Of a DNA stretch of 38,622 nucleotides, positions 24,448 to 33,458 are shown piece by piece (positions within the stretch are counted from its first letter, which is position 1; every line of letters starts with the position of its first letter). The position numbers and the translations under genes were made by a program. Under the pieces are notes generated by a model. That model was given only the letters and a program-made list of their open reading frames with translations, searched no databases and was not told the origin of the DNA. Origin of the DNA: Schlegelella_A sp038234975 (lineage in GTDB: Bacteria; Pseudomonadota; Gammaproteobacteria; Burkholderiales; Burkholderiaceae_C); contig JBBSUK010000015.1 in the NCBI GenBank assembly GCA_038234975.1, forward strand, positions 1 through 38,622, given 5' to 3'.

Positions 24448-26043
24448 TCAAACCTGCTGCGCAATATGCTGTCCTGCCCGAACAGCGACTGCCATGCCCG
24501 TCAGCGTCGGATTGACACACGACACGGACGGAAAGACGCCGGTCGTCACGAGATACAGGTTCTCGTGATCATGGCATCGGAGATCACCGTCGACGACCGA
24601 ATCACCGGGGTTCGTTCCCATGATGACGGTCCCCATGATGTGGTGCTGGTTGTACCAACTCGCTCCTGGAACCTCCTGGGGAACGGCATTCATGGCCTGT
24701 ACCCAGTTCGCGAAATCATCGATCGTCCGCGGCAGCGCCGCCTTCGCGTAGTCCTGCAGGCGATAGTGAACCTTGATGCCAGGCTGACCGAGCTTGTCGC
24801 GGAACGACGTGTTCACCGTCACCGCGTTCGATGGATCCGGAAGATCCTCGAGCAGCAGCTGGACCGACATGAACTGCGACGCGCGCAAGCGCAGCTCGTC
24901 GTCCAAATGCTCCCCGACCATGCCGCCTTCCTTGAAGAGTGCTTCCGCAGTCGAGAGGGCCGCGTTGTGATTCATGAACTGATAGAAGCCGCCGGACACC
25001 TTTGCACGGTCGTCCGTGAGCCTGTGCTGGAGATTCGCGCCATGAAGATACTGGCCACGTCCGACCCAAAGCGGCTCATCGGCGTAAAAGCCCATCGCCA
25101 GGGTTGGATGCAACATCAGGTTCTTGCCGACCATGCCCGACCTGTTCGCAATCCCGTTCATCAGCAGGAGCTTCGGTGTCTCGAAACCATGCGCCGCGAT
25201 GACGTAGACCTTCGCCGTCAGCCTCGTTCGCTGGCCCTCGTAGTCGAGATAGGAAACGGCGCTGATCCGACCCCGGCTGTCCTTCTCGATCCGGTCCACG
25301 ACAACGCTGGTCCGCAACCGGGCACCGGCTTTTTGCGCAGCTTCCAGATCGTGGATCCCCGAATGCTTGGCACCGATCGGGCAGTTGGGATTGCAGATGT
25401 TGTTGCCTATGCAGGCCGGCCGGCCCGCGTAAGGTTGTGAAAGTCGCACGTTCGGAGCGTGGTCCCACCGATAGCCGCGCTCTGCCGCACGCATCTGGAA
25501 CCGCTGAAGGGCGTAGGGCTTCGCTTCCGGGGGAAGCGGATAGGGCTTCGATCGCGGCGGATACGCGGTGCCGCGGTTGCGCCCGGAATAATCCGTCGAA
25601 TCTGCGCCGTTGACCCCGACCTGGTACTCGGCCTGCGTGTAGTAGGGCTCCAGGTCTTCATAGGAAAAGGCCCAGTCCCGGCCAATCCCGAAATTGCTCT
25701 TCATCTTCATTTCCTCCGGAAGGAGGCGCCAGGCAACTCCCGTCCAGTGACGGGATGTACCGCCCGCGATGCGCAGCGTGCCGGGGATCCAGGCAACGTC
25801 CGCGTCGAAATCGATGTAGCCGGGGGTGTAGGAATTGGGGGCGAAAGGGATGTCGCCGAAGGGCGCGTTCAGGTTGCCCTTGCGTGGACTCGTTCGGACG
25901 TTCTCGGTGATCTTCCAGTCCGGCGTGACCGGCCCGGCTTCGAGGATGAGAACGTCCTTGCCTGCCCTGGCGATCTGCAGGGCGGCCAGCGAGCCCAACG
26001 AACCCGATCCGACAACGATGACGTCGGCGTCATAAGTGGCCAT
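24448..26043 (-). CDS. GMC-family FAD dehydrogenase catalytic subunit (second complex)
   Basis: Flavoprotein of 531 residues. The dinucleotide fold is VIVVGSGSLGSLAALQIARA, followed by LILEAGP. A cysteine set C211-x5-C217-x3-C221 (CIGNNICNPNCPIGAKHSG) closely fits the 3Fe-4S motif of bacterial FAD glucose/fructose dehydrogenases, which relays electrons to the cytochrome subunit. The active site has H467/H468 in NQHHIMGTVIMG and N511 in the CVNPTLTG segment. GAGG precedes the ATG. It has no signal of its own; the Tat signal is on the small subunit encoded just upstream. It is only distantly similar to the GMC subunit at 5937-7703, so the two complexes probably have different substrates. Confidence 0.92.
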   Translation of the reverse strand: MATYDADVIVVGSGSLGSLAALQIARAGKDVLILEAGPVTPDWKITENVRTSPRKGNLNAPFGDIPFAPNSYTPGYIDFDADVAWIPGTLRIAGGTSRHWTGVAWRLLPEEMKMKSNFGIGRDWAFSYEDLEPYYTQAEYQVGVNGADSTDYSGRNRGTAYPPRSKPYPLPPEAKPYALQRFQMRAAERGYRWDHAPNVRLSQPYAGRPACIGNNICNPNCPIGAKHSGIHDLEAAQKAGARLRTSVVVDRIEKDSRGRISAVSYLDYEGQRTRLTAKVYVIAAHGFETPKLLLMNGIANRSGMVGKNLMLHPTLAMGFYADEPLWVGRGQYLHGANLQHRLTDDRAKVSGGFYQFMNHNAALSTAEALFKEGGMVGEHLDDELRLRASQFMSVQLLLEDLPDPSNAVTVNTSFRDKLGQPGIKVHYRLQDYAKAALPRTIDDFANWVQAMNAVPQEVPGASWYNQHHIMGTVIMGTNPGDSVVDGDLRCHDHENLYLVTTGVFPSVSCVNPTLTGMAVAVRAGQHIAQQV

Positions 26044-26083
26044 TTCACAACCTCAACAGCTTGTCTCGAGCAACGCGACACAT

Positions 26084-26755
26084 TCATCCATGATCCGACG
26101 AGCTCGCGGCATGGGGCTTTTTCGCGCGCGCCTCCTCCACACTGGCGTGTGTGGCGGTGGCGTACGCCTTCCATTGCGGATCGGGCGCCATGATGGCCGT
26201 CGGGCCGCCCGGATGGAACGTCCAGTCCTTGATCTGCTCAGGCATGGGGGGCGAATCGACGCCCTCCGGAGCAGCGACCCATGACCCGGCGCTCCCGCGC
26301 GGATAGGTAGGGCGTGGAACAAATTCGATGATCTTCTGAAAGCTCTGCGCTTCGAGGAAGGTGGCGAAAGCAGCGTCGTCCTTCAGGACGAAATTCGATG
26401 GCGTGCCGACATAACCCAGGTACCAGGGCTTTGCGATGGACAGCGCGAACTTGACCTGTGCCTCGGACAGACGGGCGAGCATCTCCTCGCGACTACCGCC
26501 TGCCTCCATCGCCCTCGCAAGATGACTCAGCTCCGAGGCGAACCTGTCGTCTCGAGCGGCCAGCAGATCGCGGATTCGTCGGGCAACGTCGGCCGAAAGC
26601 GCATCGGTGCCGGTGATGATTCGACTCACGCGCAGGAAGACGTCGTCGTTTGCCGCCGCCAGCACGCCCGACGGATACAGGAGTTGTGTCGCCGGAAGAA
26701 CCCCGGCCAGTCCGATCAGGATGCGGCGCCGGTTTGAGGAAAAGCGAACGGACAT
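26084..26755 (-). CDS. Tat-exported small subunit of FAD dehydrogenase (sorbitol/fructose dehydrogenase small-subunit type)
   Basis: A 223-residue chaperone-like subunit. The twin-arginine signal is NRRRILIGLAGVLPATQLL, followed by a helical domain with FLRVSRIITGTDALS and an AKPWYLGYVG segment ending in FVPRPTYPRGSAGSW. These marks are typical of the small subunit that is needed for folding and export of the FAD subunit. GGAG precedes the ATG. It is 40 nt ahead of the GMC gene and 76 nt after the porin gene, all on the same strand. It is not of the gluconate subunit-3 type found in the first operon. Confidence 0.87.
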   Translation of the reverse strand: MSVRFSSNRRRILIGLAGVLPATQLLYPSGVLAAANDDVFLRVSRIITGTDALSADVARRIRDLLAARDDRFASELSHLARAMEAGGSREEMLARLSEAQVKFALSIAKPWYLGYVGTPSNFVLKDDAAFATFLEAQSFQKIIEFVPRPTYPRGSAGSWVAAPEGVDSPPMPEQIKDWTFHPGGPTAIMAPDPQWKAYATATHASVEEARAKKPHAASSSDHG

Positions 26756-26831
26756 GGATTTGGCTCCAACTTTCGCAAAAGACGGGCACCTTCACCGAAG
26801 CAAACGATTCACAGTAACTCGGATCCGAACG

Positions 26832-28268
26832 TCAGTAGCTATAGACCAGCCGCACTCGATTTACCGCGTAGGTGTTGCGGCCGCCAACGCCGCTGCGCAG
26901 TCCGACGTCGTCGCTCACGGTAAGACCCTTGAGTGCGGATGCCACGGCGCCCAGGTGGCAGGTTGCTGTCAGGTCCCACTCGTGGCTCGACTGGCCAGGG
27001 ACGAGGCCGCTGTCGAGGCCCTTGCCGGCGAAGAACGCCGGCCCGTCGTAGCCGTACAGCTCGCCGTTCGTTCCGTAGTCGGCGACGTAGTGGACGTACT
27101 TCGTCGTGATCGTGAAGCTCTTGCTCGGCGAATAGTCGAGCTGGACGCCGATCGCGCGGCCCGGGCCCAGATCTTCCAGTCCGGTGACCAACGTGTCGTC
27201 GTACAGCACGCCGCTCAGATCGCTGTAGGGATGGACGAGGCCACCGTTTCGAAACGTGCCGACGTGTCGCGGCGCGTGCTCGAAAACCACGGCGACATCC
27301 GCATTCTTGTATTTCACTCCCGCCTTGATGCCGGCGTAGGTCGCATGGACCTTGCCTGCGTAGCCAGCGCCGGTGTCCGATTCATGAAGGTACTGGAGCC
27401 GCACGTATGGCTTGACACCACCGGTGATTGCCGGCGCCTGATAGCCTGCCTCCACAAACTGGAGATTCGCGTAGTCGAAAAAGTTGTAGACCCAGAACCG
27501 CGCCATCAGCTCGCCTGCGGCAAGCGACTGCGCATACTGGATTCCCGCGGTGAAGAGGCCCGGTGTCGCCAGCGGCACCTGCGGATTCACCTGATGCAAG
27601 CCGGAGCTGTAGCGGTTCTCGTTGCTGAAGTCGCTGTCGAAGCGGCTCTCGTACCGCGTCATTCGCGCGGCGTAGAGCTTGACCTCCGGTCCGCCCTGCT
27701 TCGGCTCATCGGCGAACGGTGCAAGGACGCTGAACTCGAACGGGCTGGAGTTCTTCTTTTGCTGGATCGCACCCGAGTCGCCGAAAGCGAGCGCCCCGGA
27801 GATGCCCTGAAACGAGCGGGGCAGCATCGTGTACATGTCGCCGTTGGCGAACGGGGTATCCATCAGCTGGCGCCCGACGGTGATGCGGCTCAGCGAGCTC
27901 TGATGCCGGAGATGGGCTTCGCCCAGATGGGTCACGTGAGCCGCGAGCGATGAATTCTCGTTGTCGTAGCCGACCAGCGCCTGCTGTGTGTAGAGCGACA
28001 GGCCGCCGCTGAAGCCGCGCCAGCTGCCGGACTCGACGATCAGGTCGCCGCCGATCGCCGTACCTCGCGTGTCGTGTCGATCGCCGGGGTCCTGGGTCGG
28101 ATATGGCTGGTTGTCGCTGTGCCAGTGACGATAGTCGTAGACGCGAGCGTGACCCTTGACGGAGACGCCGTCGATCACGATGCCCGGACCGGGCTCGTCG
28201 ACGAAGTCCTGCGCGAGCGCCGGCGTCGCGATCAATCCACTCACGAGAAAGAGCGCTGTCCTGTTCAT
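26832..28268 (-). CDS. OprD-family outer-membrane porin
   Basis: An outer-membrane beta-barrel of 478 residues. I chose the ATG at 28268 because it is followed by a clean signal peptide (LFLVSGLIATPALAQ) and preceded by AGGGGCG; a longer frame to 28403 lacks both. The mature protein has alternating polar/aromatic strands, an RYDY-like start (HARVYDYRHW), SLSRITVGRQLMDTPF as in OprD proteins, and the C-terminal strand NRVRLVYSY ending in an aromatic residue for barrel assembly. OprD porins are narrow-substrate channels for amino acids, aromatic acids or sugars. As first gene of the operon it likely brings in the substrate of the FAD dehydrogenase. Confidence 0.88.
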   Translation of the reverse strand: MNRTALFLVSGLIATPALAQDFVDEPGPGIVIDGVSVKGHARVYDYRHWHSDNQPYPTQDPGDRHDTRGTAIGGDLIVESGSWRGFSGGLSLYTQQALVGYDNENSSLAAHVTHLGEAHLRHQSSLSRITVGRQLMDTPFANGDMYTMLPRSFQGISGALAFGDSGAIQQKKNSSPFEFSVLAPFADEPKQGGPEVKLYAARMTRYESRFDSDFSNENRYSSGLHQVNPQVPLATPGLFTAGIQYAQSLAAGELMARFWVYNFFDYANLQFVEAGYQAPAITGGVKPYVRLQYLHESDTGAGYAGKVHATYAGIKAGVKYKNADVAVVFEHAPRHVGTFRNGGLVHPYSDLSGVLYDDTLVTGLEDLGPGRAIGVQLDYSPSKSFTITTKYVHYVADYGTNGELYGYDGPAFFAGKGLDSGLVPGQSSHEWDLTATCHLGAVASALKGLTVSDDVGLRSGVGGRNTYAVNRVRLVYSY

Positions 28269-28376
28269 CGTTCGCCCCTGTCTTTTCCCACTCACGCGAG
28301 CAGGCCCCTGGGACTGGTCTCCGGGGTCGTTCTTCCTCAACGGCGGCAATCGGCGTGCCTGGCGCGCGACATAGAC

Positions 28377-28417
28377 GGTGTCACCGGACCGGTCACCTCC
28401 CACACGTTAGTGTGTGG
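28377..28417. promoter_or_regulatory. Inverted repeats between porin and transporter genes
   Basis: Two symmetric elements lie in the 210-nt divergent gap. ACCGG-A-CCGGT (28383-28393) is flanked by GGTG and CACC, and CCACAC-N6-GTGTGG is at 28400-28417. Either could be a repressor site for the dehydrogenase operon or the transporter gene. No known consensus is recognised. Confidence 0.35.
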
Positions 28418-28478
28418 ATGCGAGTTTCATCGGCGGGATCGGCAGTTCGGTCGAGCGCCCGCTGGCACACTCGCCGCG

Positions 28479-29390
28479 ATGGCCGATCCGCTGTTGCTGC
28501 TGCCCGACTTCCTGCTCATCGCCCTCGGCTTCATCGTGTGCCGCTACACCGCCCTCGACCGGCCGGTGTGGGAAGCGGCCGAGCGGCTCGTCTACTACCT
28601 GCTCTTCCCGGTGCTGCTCTTCAACTCGATCGTCAAGAGCCCGCTGCAGCCGGCGCAGACGGCAGGGCTCGCGGTCGCCGGCGTCGGCAGTGTCGTGGTC
28701 GGCATCGGGCTGGCGTACGCGATCGGTCGCTGGCCCGGGGTCGATCGATTCCGCCACGCGTCGGGCGCGCAGATCGCCTACCGCTTCAACTCCTACATCG
28801 CGCTGGCGCTCGCCGAGCGGCTCAACGGCGCCAGCGGGCTGGCCTGGATGGCGCTGATGATCGCCCTGTCGGTGCCGCTGGCCAACGTCGCGGCGGTGTG
28901 GCCGCTGGCGCGCCACGGTGGCCACTCGTACTGGCGCGAGGTCGCGAAGAACCCGCTGATCCTGTCGACCGCCGCCGGTTTCGCGGCCAGCTTCGCCGGC
29001 CTGCAGCTGCCCGATGCCGTCGCGACGACGATTCAGCGGATCGGCGTCGCGGCCCTTCCGGTCGGCCTGATGGCGGTCGGAGCCGGGCTCACGCTGCACG
29101 GCGTGAAGGCCTCGCCCGGGCTCGCCGCCGCGCTGCTCGCCGTGCGCCATGCCGTGCTGCCGGCGGTCGCGATCGGCCTCGTCCTCGCGCTGGGGCTCGA
29201 CGCTCGCCAGCGCAGCACCGTCGTCCTGTTCGCGGCGCTGCCGACCGCCTCGAGCGCCTATGTGCTGGCGACGCGGATGGGCGGCGACGGCGCCTTCGTC
29301 GCCGGCCTCGTCACCGTGTCGACGCTGCTCGGCATGGCGAGCATTCCGCTGTGGCTCGCGGTGCTGGGCCTGATCACCGGGGGGCCGTGA
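28479..29390 (+). CDS. AEC-family transporter
   Basis: A 303-residue membrane protein with ten predicted helices in two halves, of the auxin efflux carrier family. The opening LLLLPDFLLIALGFIVCRY and LVYYLLFPVLLFNSIVKSPL are characteristic, as are RFNSYIALALAERLNG, KNPLILSTAAGF and the C-terminal LPTASSAYVLATRMGGD. Bacterial members export or import organic acids. No Shine-Dalgarno is visible; CACACT lies seven bases before the ATG, so the transcript may be leaderless. It is divergent from the porin operon and its last 17 bases overlap the end of queG on the other strand. Confidence 0.88.
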   Translation: MADPLLLLPDFLLIALGFIVCRYTALDRPVWEAAERLVYYLLFPVLLFNSIVKSPLQPAQTAGLAVAGVGSVVVGIGLAYAIGRWPGVDRFRHASGAQIAYRFNSYIALALAERLNGASGLAWMALMIALSVPLANVAAVWPLARHGGHSYWREVAKNPLILSTAAGFAASFAGLQLPDAVATTIQRIGVAALPVGLMAVGAGLTLHGVKASPGLAAALLAVRHAVLPAVAIGLVLALGLDARQRSTVVLFAALPTASSAYVLATRMGGDGAFVAGLVTVSTLLGMASIPLWLAVLGLITGGP

Positions 29391-30498
29391 GCGCGCCCGG
29401 CATCGCGATCTGCGCGAGTGCCCAGTCGACGTGTTCGCCGACGAGCTCGCCCGCCGACCCGCGCCGCGACGAGAGCGCCCGGACGATGGCGTCGTCGGGA
29501 CCTGCCCGCAACGCATTGCCGAGCGCGACGGCGACGTTGCGCAGGAACCGCTCGTGGCCGATGCGGCGGATCGCGCTGCCTTCGGTGCGTTCGAGAAAAT
29601 CCGCCTCGCTCCACGACCACAGCTCGAGCAGCGTCGGCGCATCGAAGGCAGGGCGCGTGTCGAAATCGTCGAGCGTCGACGGTTGCGCGTACTTGTTCCA
29701 TGGGCAGACGAGCTGGCAGTCGTCGCAGCCGTAGACGCGGTTGCCGATCAGCGGCCGCAGCTCGACCGGGATCGACCCTTTCAGCTCGATCGTGAGGTAG
29801 GAGATGCAGCGTCGCGCGTCGAGCCGGTAAGGCGCGACGATGGCGCCCGTCGGGCAGGCGTCGATGCACGCGCTGCACGTGCCGCAGTGCGGCTCGACCG
29901 GCTCGGTCGGCGGCAGCGCGAGCTCGACGTAGATCTCGCCGAGGAAGAACATCGAGCCGGCGTCGCGCGACAGCGCCAGCGTGTGCTTGCCGCGCCAGCC
30001 GAGGCCGCTCTTCGCCGCGAGCTCGACCTCCATCACGGGCGCCGAATCGGTGAACACGCGATGGCCGAACGGACCGATCTCGGCGGCGATGCGGTCGGCC
30101 AGCCGTTGCAGGCGCCGGCGCAGCACGGCGTGATAGTCGCGGCCCCTTGCGTAGAGAGAAACGGTCGCGAGCGACGGATCGGCGAGCCGCCCCGATTCGA
30201 TGGTCTGCCAGCCCTCGGGCGCGCGCGAGGCCGTGTCGCGCGGCAGGTAGTCCATGCGCGCCGTGACGACGCTCACCGTTCCCGGCACGAGCTCGGCCGG
30301 GCGCGTGCGCTTCGTTCCGTGCCGCGCCATGTAGTCCATCGAGCCGGCGAAACCGTTGTCCAGCCATGCGACCAGGCCACGCTCCGCTGCGTCGAGGTCG
30401 AGCCCGGCCACGCCGATCTGGGAAAATCCGAGCTCGCGCCCCCAGCCCACGAGCCGATCGAGCAGGGCGGCACCGTCGACGATGCGGGGCGCGTTCAT
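29374..30498 (-). CDS. queG: Epoxyqueuosine reductase
   Basis: Cobalamin-dependent Fe-S enzyme of 374 residues that makes queuosine from epoxyqueuosine in tRNA, in the cytoplasm. Marks seen: GFSQIGVAGLDL near the start, GRDYHAVLRRRLQRLADRI, GWRGKHTLALS, and two [4Fe-4S] sets, CGTCSACIDACPTGAI and CDDCQLVCPWNKYAQ. The ATG at 30498 gives the normal length; a longer frame to 30615 runs into tsaE. The tsaE start lies only eight bases away on the other strand. This neighbourhood (queG, tsaE, amidase, mutL) is common in betaproteobacteria. Confidence 0.95.
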   Translation of the reverse strand: MNAPRIVDGAALLDRLVGWGRELGFSQIGVAGLDLDAAERGLVAWLDNGFAGSMDYMARHGTKRTRPAELVPGTVSVVTARMDYLPRDTASRAPEGWQTIESGRLADPSLATVSLYARGRDYHAVLRRRLQRLADRIAAEIGPFGHRVFTDSAPVMEVELAAKSGLGWRGKHTLALSRDAGSMFFLGEIYVELALPPTEPVEPHCGTCSACIDACPTGAIVAPYRLDARRCISYLTIELKGSIPVELRPLIGNRVYGCDDCQLVCPWNKYAQPSTLDDFDTRPAFDAPTLLELWSWSEADFLERTEGSAIRRIGHERFLRNVAVALGNALRAGPDDAIVRALSSRRGSAGELVGEHVDWALAQIAMPGALTAPR

Positions 30499-30506
30499 GG
30501 GAGCCG

Positions 30507-31019
30507 ATGATTTCAGAAATGCAGCTCGACGCGCGAATGCAGGCCTGGCACGACGAAGCCGCCTGTGCCGCAGACGCGTCGGCGCTCGCTTCCAGGTTGT
30601 CGGCCTGCATCGCATCGGCGCCGGACGCGTCGGCCTTCATCGAGCTGCACGGCCCGCTCGGCGCCGGCAAGACGACCTTCGCGCGGCACCTGCTGCGCGC
30701 GATCGGCGTCGACGGCACGATCAAGAGCCCGACCTACGCGCTGCTCGAGCCCTACCGCGCCGATGCGGCGCACGGTGAGCTGCCGATTGCCCACTGCGAC
30801 TTCTATCGCTTCGACGACCCGCAGGAGTGGGAGGACGCCGGTTTCCGCGACGTCTTCGCGGCGCCGGGCCTCAAGCTCGTCGAGTGGCCCGAGAAGGCGG
30901 CGGGGCTGCTGCCCCCGTTCGACCTGCGCATGACGATCGAGCCGAACGACCGCGACGACAGCCGCCGCGTGCGCTACGAAGCCGCGACCGCGACCGGCCG
31001 CGCGCTGCTGCCGCCGTGA
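30507..31019 (+). CDS. tsaE: tRNA threonylcarbamoyladenosine ATPase TsaE
   Basis: Cytoplasmic ATPase of 170 residues that works with TsaB and TsaD in making the t6A base of tRNA. The P-loop GPLGAGKTTFARHLL is followed by KSPTYALLEPY, HCDFYRFDDPQEWEDAGF and the acidic ELVEWPEK-like segment KLVEWPEKA. The start may be the ATG at 30507 or the one at 30519. The stop overlaps the amidase start by four bases (GTGA), so the two are coupled, as is usual for tsaE-amiC pairs. Confidence 0.94.
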   Translation: MISEMQLDARMQAWHDEAACAADASALASRLSACIASAPDASAFIELHGPLGAGKTTFARHLLRAIGVDGTIKSPTYALLEPYRADAAHGELPIAHCDFYRFDDPQEWEDAGFRDVFAAPGLKLVEWPEKAAGLLPPFDLRMTIEPNDRDDSRRVRYEAATATGRALLPP

Positions 31020-32434
31020 CGGCGACACCATGCGACGCGACGACGGCGACGCGGCGCGCCGCGCTGCGCAGCATGGGCGGGCTCGCCCTCTCGTTCGCGG
31101 TGCACGACCTCGCGCAGGCAGCAGTGGCCACCATCATCGGCGTCCGCGTCTGGCCCGCCGACGCCTACACCCGCGTCACCATCGAGTCGGACACGCCGCT
31201 GACGCAGAAGCACTTCGTCGTCGCCAGCCCGAACCGCCTCGTGATCGACGTCGAGGGCGTCGAGCTCGGCCCGCAGTTGCGCGAGCTGGTCGGCAAGGTC
31301 GGTCCCGACGACCCGTACATCGCCGGCATCCGCGTCGGCCAGAACCAGCCGCATGTCGTTCGCCTCGTCATCGACCTGAAGCAGCCGACAGCGCCCGAGC
31401 TGTTCACGCTCGCTCCCGTCGCGGCGTACCGCGACCGCCTCGTCTTCGACCTGCACCCGACGACCGAGCCCGACCCGCTGCTCGCGCTGATCCGCGACAA
31501 GGAGGCGGCCGAGCGCAAGGCCGCCAAGGCGGTCGACGACGCGCTCGGCGAGTTCATCGGCAGGATCGGCCCCGGCGGCGTTCGGGGCCCGCAGGGCGGC
31601 CCTGGCGTCTCGCCATCGATCGTCGCGTCGCTGCCGCCCGCAAAGGCGGCGTCTGCCGTTGCGCCGGCGCCTTCGGCCGACCCCGAGCTGCCGCCGACGG
31701 CGGCGCTTCAGGGCCGGATCGACCGCCTCGTCGTCGTCGCCATCGACCCGGGCCACGGCGGCGAGGATCCGGGTGCCATCGGCCCGAGCGGCCTGCGCGA
31801 GAAGGACGTGGTGCTCGCCGTCGCGCTGCTCCTTCGTGAACGCATCAACGCGACGCCGGGGATGCGGGCGATGCTGACCCGTGACGAGGACTACTTCGTG
31901 CCGCTCCAGGACCGCGTGAAGAAGGCGCGGCGGGTCTCGGCCGATCTGTTCGTCTCGATCCACGCCGACGCCTTCATCACCCCGCAGGCGCGCGGCGCCT
32001 CGGTGTTCGCGCTCAGCGAAAGCGGCGCGTCGAGCACGGCGGCGCGCTGGATGGCGAAGAAGGAAAACGCGGCCGACCTGGTCGGCGGCGTCAACATCGC
32101 CGCCGCGAAAGACGCCGCCGTGCTGCGAACCATGGTCGAGATGAGCACCGCTGCCCAGATCAAGGACAGCCTCAAGCTCGGCGGCGAGGTGCTCGGGCAG
32201 ATCGGCCGCGTCGGCAAGCTGCACAAGGGCTCGGTGGAGCAGGCCGGCTTCGCGGTGCTCAAGGCGCCCGACATCCCGTCGATCCTCGTCGAGTCGGCGT
32301 TCATCTCGAATCCGGAAGAGGAGGCCAAGCTGCGCGATCCGGAGTACCGCGAGAAGCTCGTCGAGGCGCTGGCGACCGGCATCCGCCGCTACTTCGCGCG
32401 CAACCCGCCGCTGGCCAGGTCGCGGCCGTTGTAG
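31016..32434 (+). CDS. amiC: N-acetylmuramoyl-L-alanine amidase (AmiC type)
   Basis: Periplasmic zinc amidase of 472 residues that cleaves the septal peptidoglycan during cell division. The GTG start overlaps the tsaE stop. The N-terminus carries a Tat-like signal (TRRAALRSMGGLALSF). An AMIN domain (about 40-150; IGVRVWPADAYTRVTIES) targets the septum. A Pro/Ala linker leads to the Amidase_3 domain with zinc ligands in DPGHGGEDPGA, the Glu in LREKDV, SIHADAF, and the catalytic Glu in LVESAFISNPEEE. The family is certain; the choice of amiC over amiB or amiA rests on the Tat signal and the AMIN domain. Confidence 0.93.
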   Translation: MTATPCDATTATRRAALRSMGGLALSFAVHDLAQAAVATIIGVRVWPADAYTRVTIESDTPLTQKHFVVASPNRLVIDVEGVELGPQLRELVGKVGPDDPYIAGIRVGQNQPHVVRLVIDLKQPTAPELFTLAPVAAYRDRLVFDLHPTTEPDPLLALIRDKEAAERKAAKAVDDALGEFIGRIGPGGVRGPQGGPGVSPSIVASLPPAKAASAVAPAPSADPELPPTAALQGRIDRLVVVAIDPGHGGEDPGAIGPSGLREKDVVLAVALLLRERINATPGMRAMLTRDEDYFVPLQDRVKKARRVSADLFVSIHADAFITPQARGASVFALSESGASSTAARWMAKKENAADLVGGVNIAAAKDAAVLRTMVEMSTAAQIKDSLKLGGEVLGQIGRVGKLHKGSVEQAGFAVLKAPDIPSILVESAFISNPEEEAKLRDPEYREKLVEALATGIRRYFARNPPLARSRPL

Positions 32435-32444
32435 GCTCGGCGCC

Positions 32445-33392
32445 ATGATCGACCCGCAAGCCAGGACCCTGATCGACCTGATCGCCCAACGCGGCCTGCC
32501 GACGATCCAGTCGCTGTCGCCGGGCGAGGCGCGCGCCTATTACCGCGACCGGCGCTTCCTGACCCAGCCGACGCCGCCGGCCATCGCCGAGGTGAAGCCG
32601 CTCGAGGCGGGCGGCCCGCACGGCTCGATCCCGCTGCGGCTCTATCGCCCCGGCAGCGAAACGGCACTGCTGCCACTGCTCGTCTACTTCCACGGCGGCG
32701 GCTGGACGATCGGCGACCTCGACACCCACGACACGCTGTGCCGCGAGCTCGCGCTCGGCGCCGGCTGCGCGGTGCTGTCGGTCGACTACCGCATGGGGCC
32801 GGAGCATCGCTTCCCCGCTGCGGTCGACGACTGCATCGCGGCGACCGCCTGGGCGCGCGCGAACGCGGCCACGCTCGGCGTCGACGCGGCGAGGATCGCG
32901 GTCGGCGGCGACAGCGCGGGCGGCAACCTCGCCGCGGTCGTCGCGCTCGCCGCGAGAGACGACGACGCGGGCGCCGCGCCGCTCGTCTTCCAGCTCCTCG
33001 TCTACCCGGCGACCGACATGCGCCGCGGCCACGCCTCGCACACCGCCAACGGCATCGGCTACCTGCTCGAGCGCGACACCGTCGCGTACTACCACGACCA
33101 CTACATCGCCGACCCGGCGCACGACCTCGACTGGCGCGCCTCGCCGCTGCTCGCCGACCACTTCGCCGATCTGCCGCCCGCGCTCGTGCTCACCGCCGGC
33201 TACGACCCGCTGCGCGACGAGGGCGCCGACTACGCCGACCGGTTGTCGGCCGCCGGCACGCGCTGCACGTACGTCTGCTGGGAGCGGCAGATCCACGGCT
33301 TCATCACGATGGGCCGGGTGATCGCCGAGGCGAACAGCGCCGTCTCGTTCTGCGCCGCGGAGTTGCGCCGCGCGTTTGCCCGGGCGGCCTGA
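32445..33392 (+). CDS. Alpha/beta hydrolase (hormone-sensitive lipase family)
   Basis: Esterase-like enzyme of 315 residues. The oxyanion motif is VYFHGGGWTIGDLDTHD, the nucleophile serine lies in VGGDSAGGNLAAVVAL, the acid is in AGYDPLRDEGADYA, and the histidine is in RQIHGFITMG. These define the bacterial hormone-sensitive lipase family (short-chain carboxyl esterases). No signal peptide is present. TAGGCT is seven bases before the ATG with no Shine-Dalgarno, so the mRNA may be leaderless. It lies ten bases after the amidase gene on the same strand. Confidence 0.92.
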   Translation: MIDPQARTLIDLIAQRGLPTIQSLSPGEARAYYRDRRFLTQPTPPAIAEVKPLEAGGPHGSIPLRLYRPGSETALLPLLVYFHGGGWTIGDLDTHDTLCRELALGAGCAVLSVDYRMGPEHRFPAAVDDCIAATAWARANAATLGVDAARIAVGGDSAGGNLAAVVALAARDDDAGAAPLVFQLLVYPATDMRRGHASHTANGIGYLLERDTVAYYHDHYIADPAHDLDWRASPLLADHFADLPPALVLTAGYDPLRDEGADYADRLSAAGTRCTYVCWERQIHGFITMGRVIAEANSAVSFCAAELRRAFARAA

Positions 33393-33404
33393 GCGCAGCG
33401 GCAG

Positions 33405-33433
33405 CGGAAACGAAAGCGGGCCCCGGAGGGCCC
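33405..33433 (-). terminator. Hairpin downstream of the repeat protein gene
   Basis: GGGCCC (33418-33423), loop CGGA, GGGCCC (33428-33433) form a 6-bp all-GC stem. On the minus strand it is followed by GCTTTCGTTTCC, a modest T-rich tail, so it fits as terminator of the minus-strand gene ending at 33459. It may also stop transcripts of the hydrolase gene. Confidence 0.55.
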
Positions 33434-33458
33434 CCTTCGACCGCTCGACGCGGCAGGC

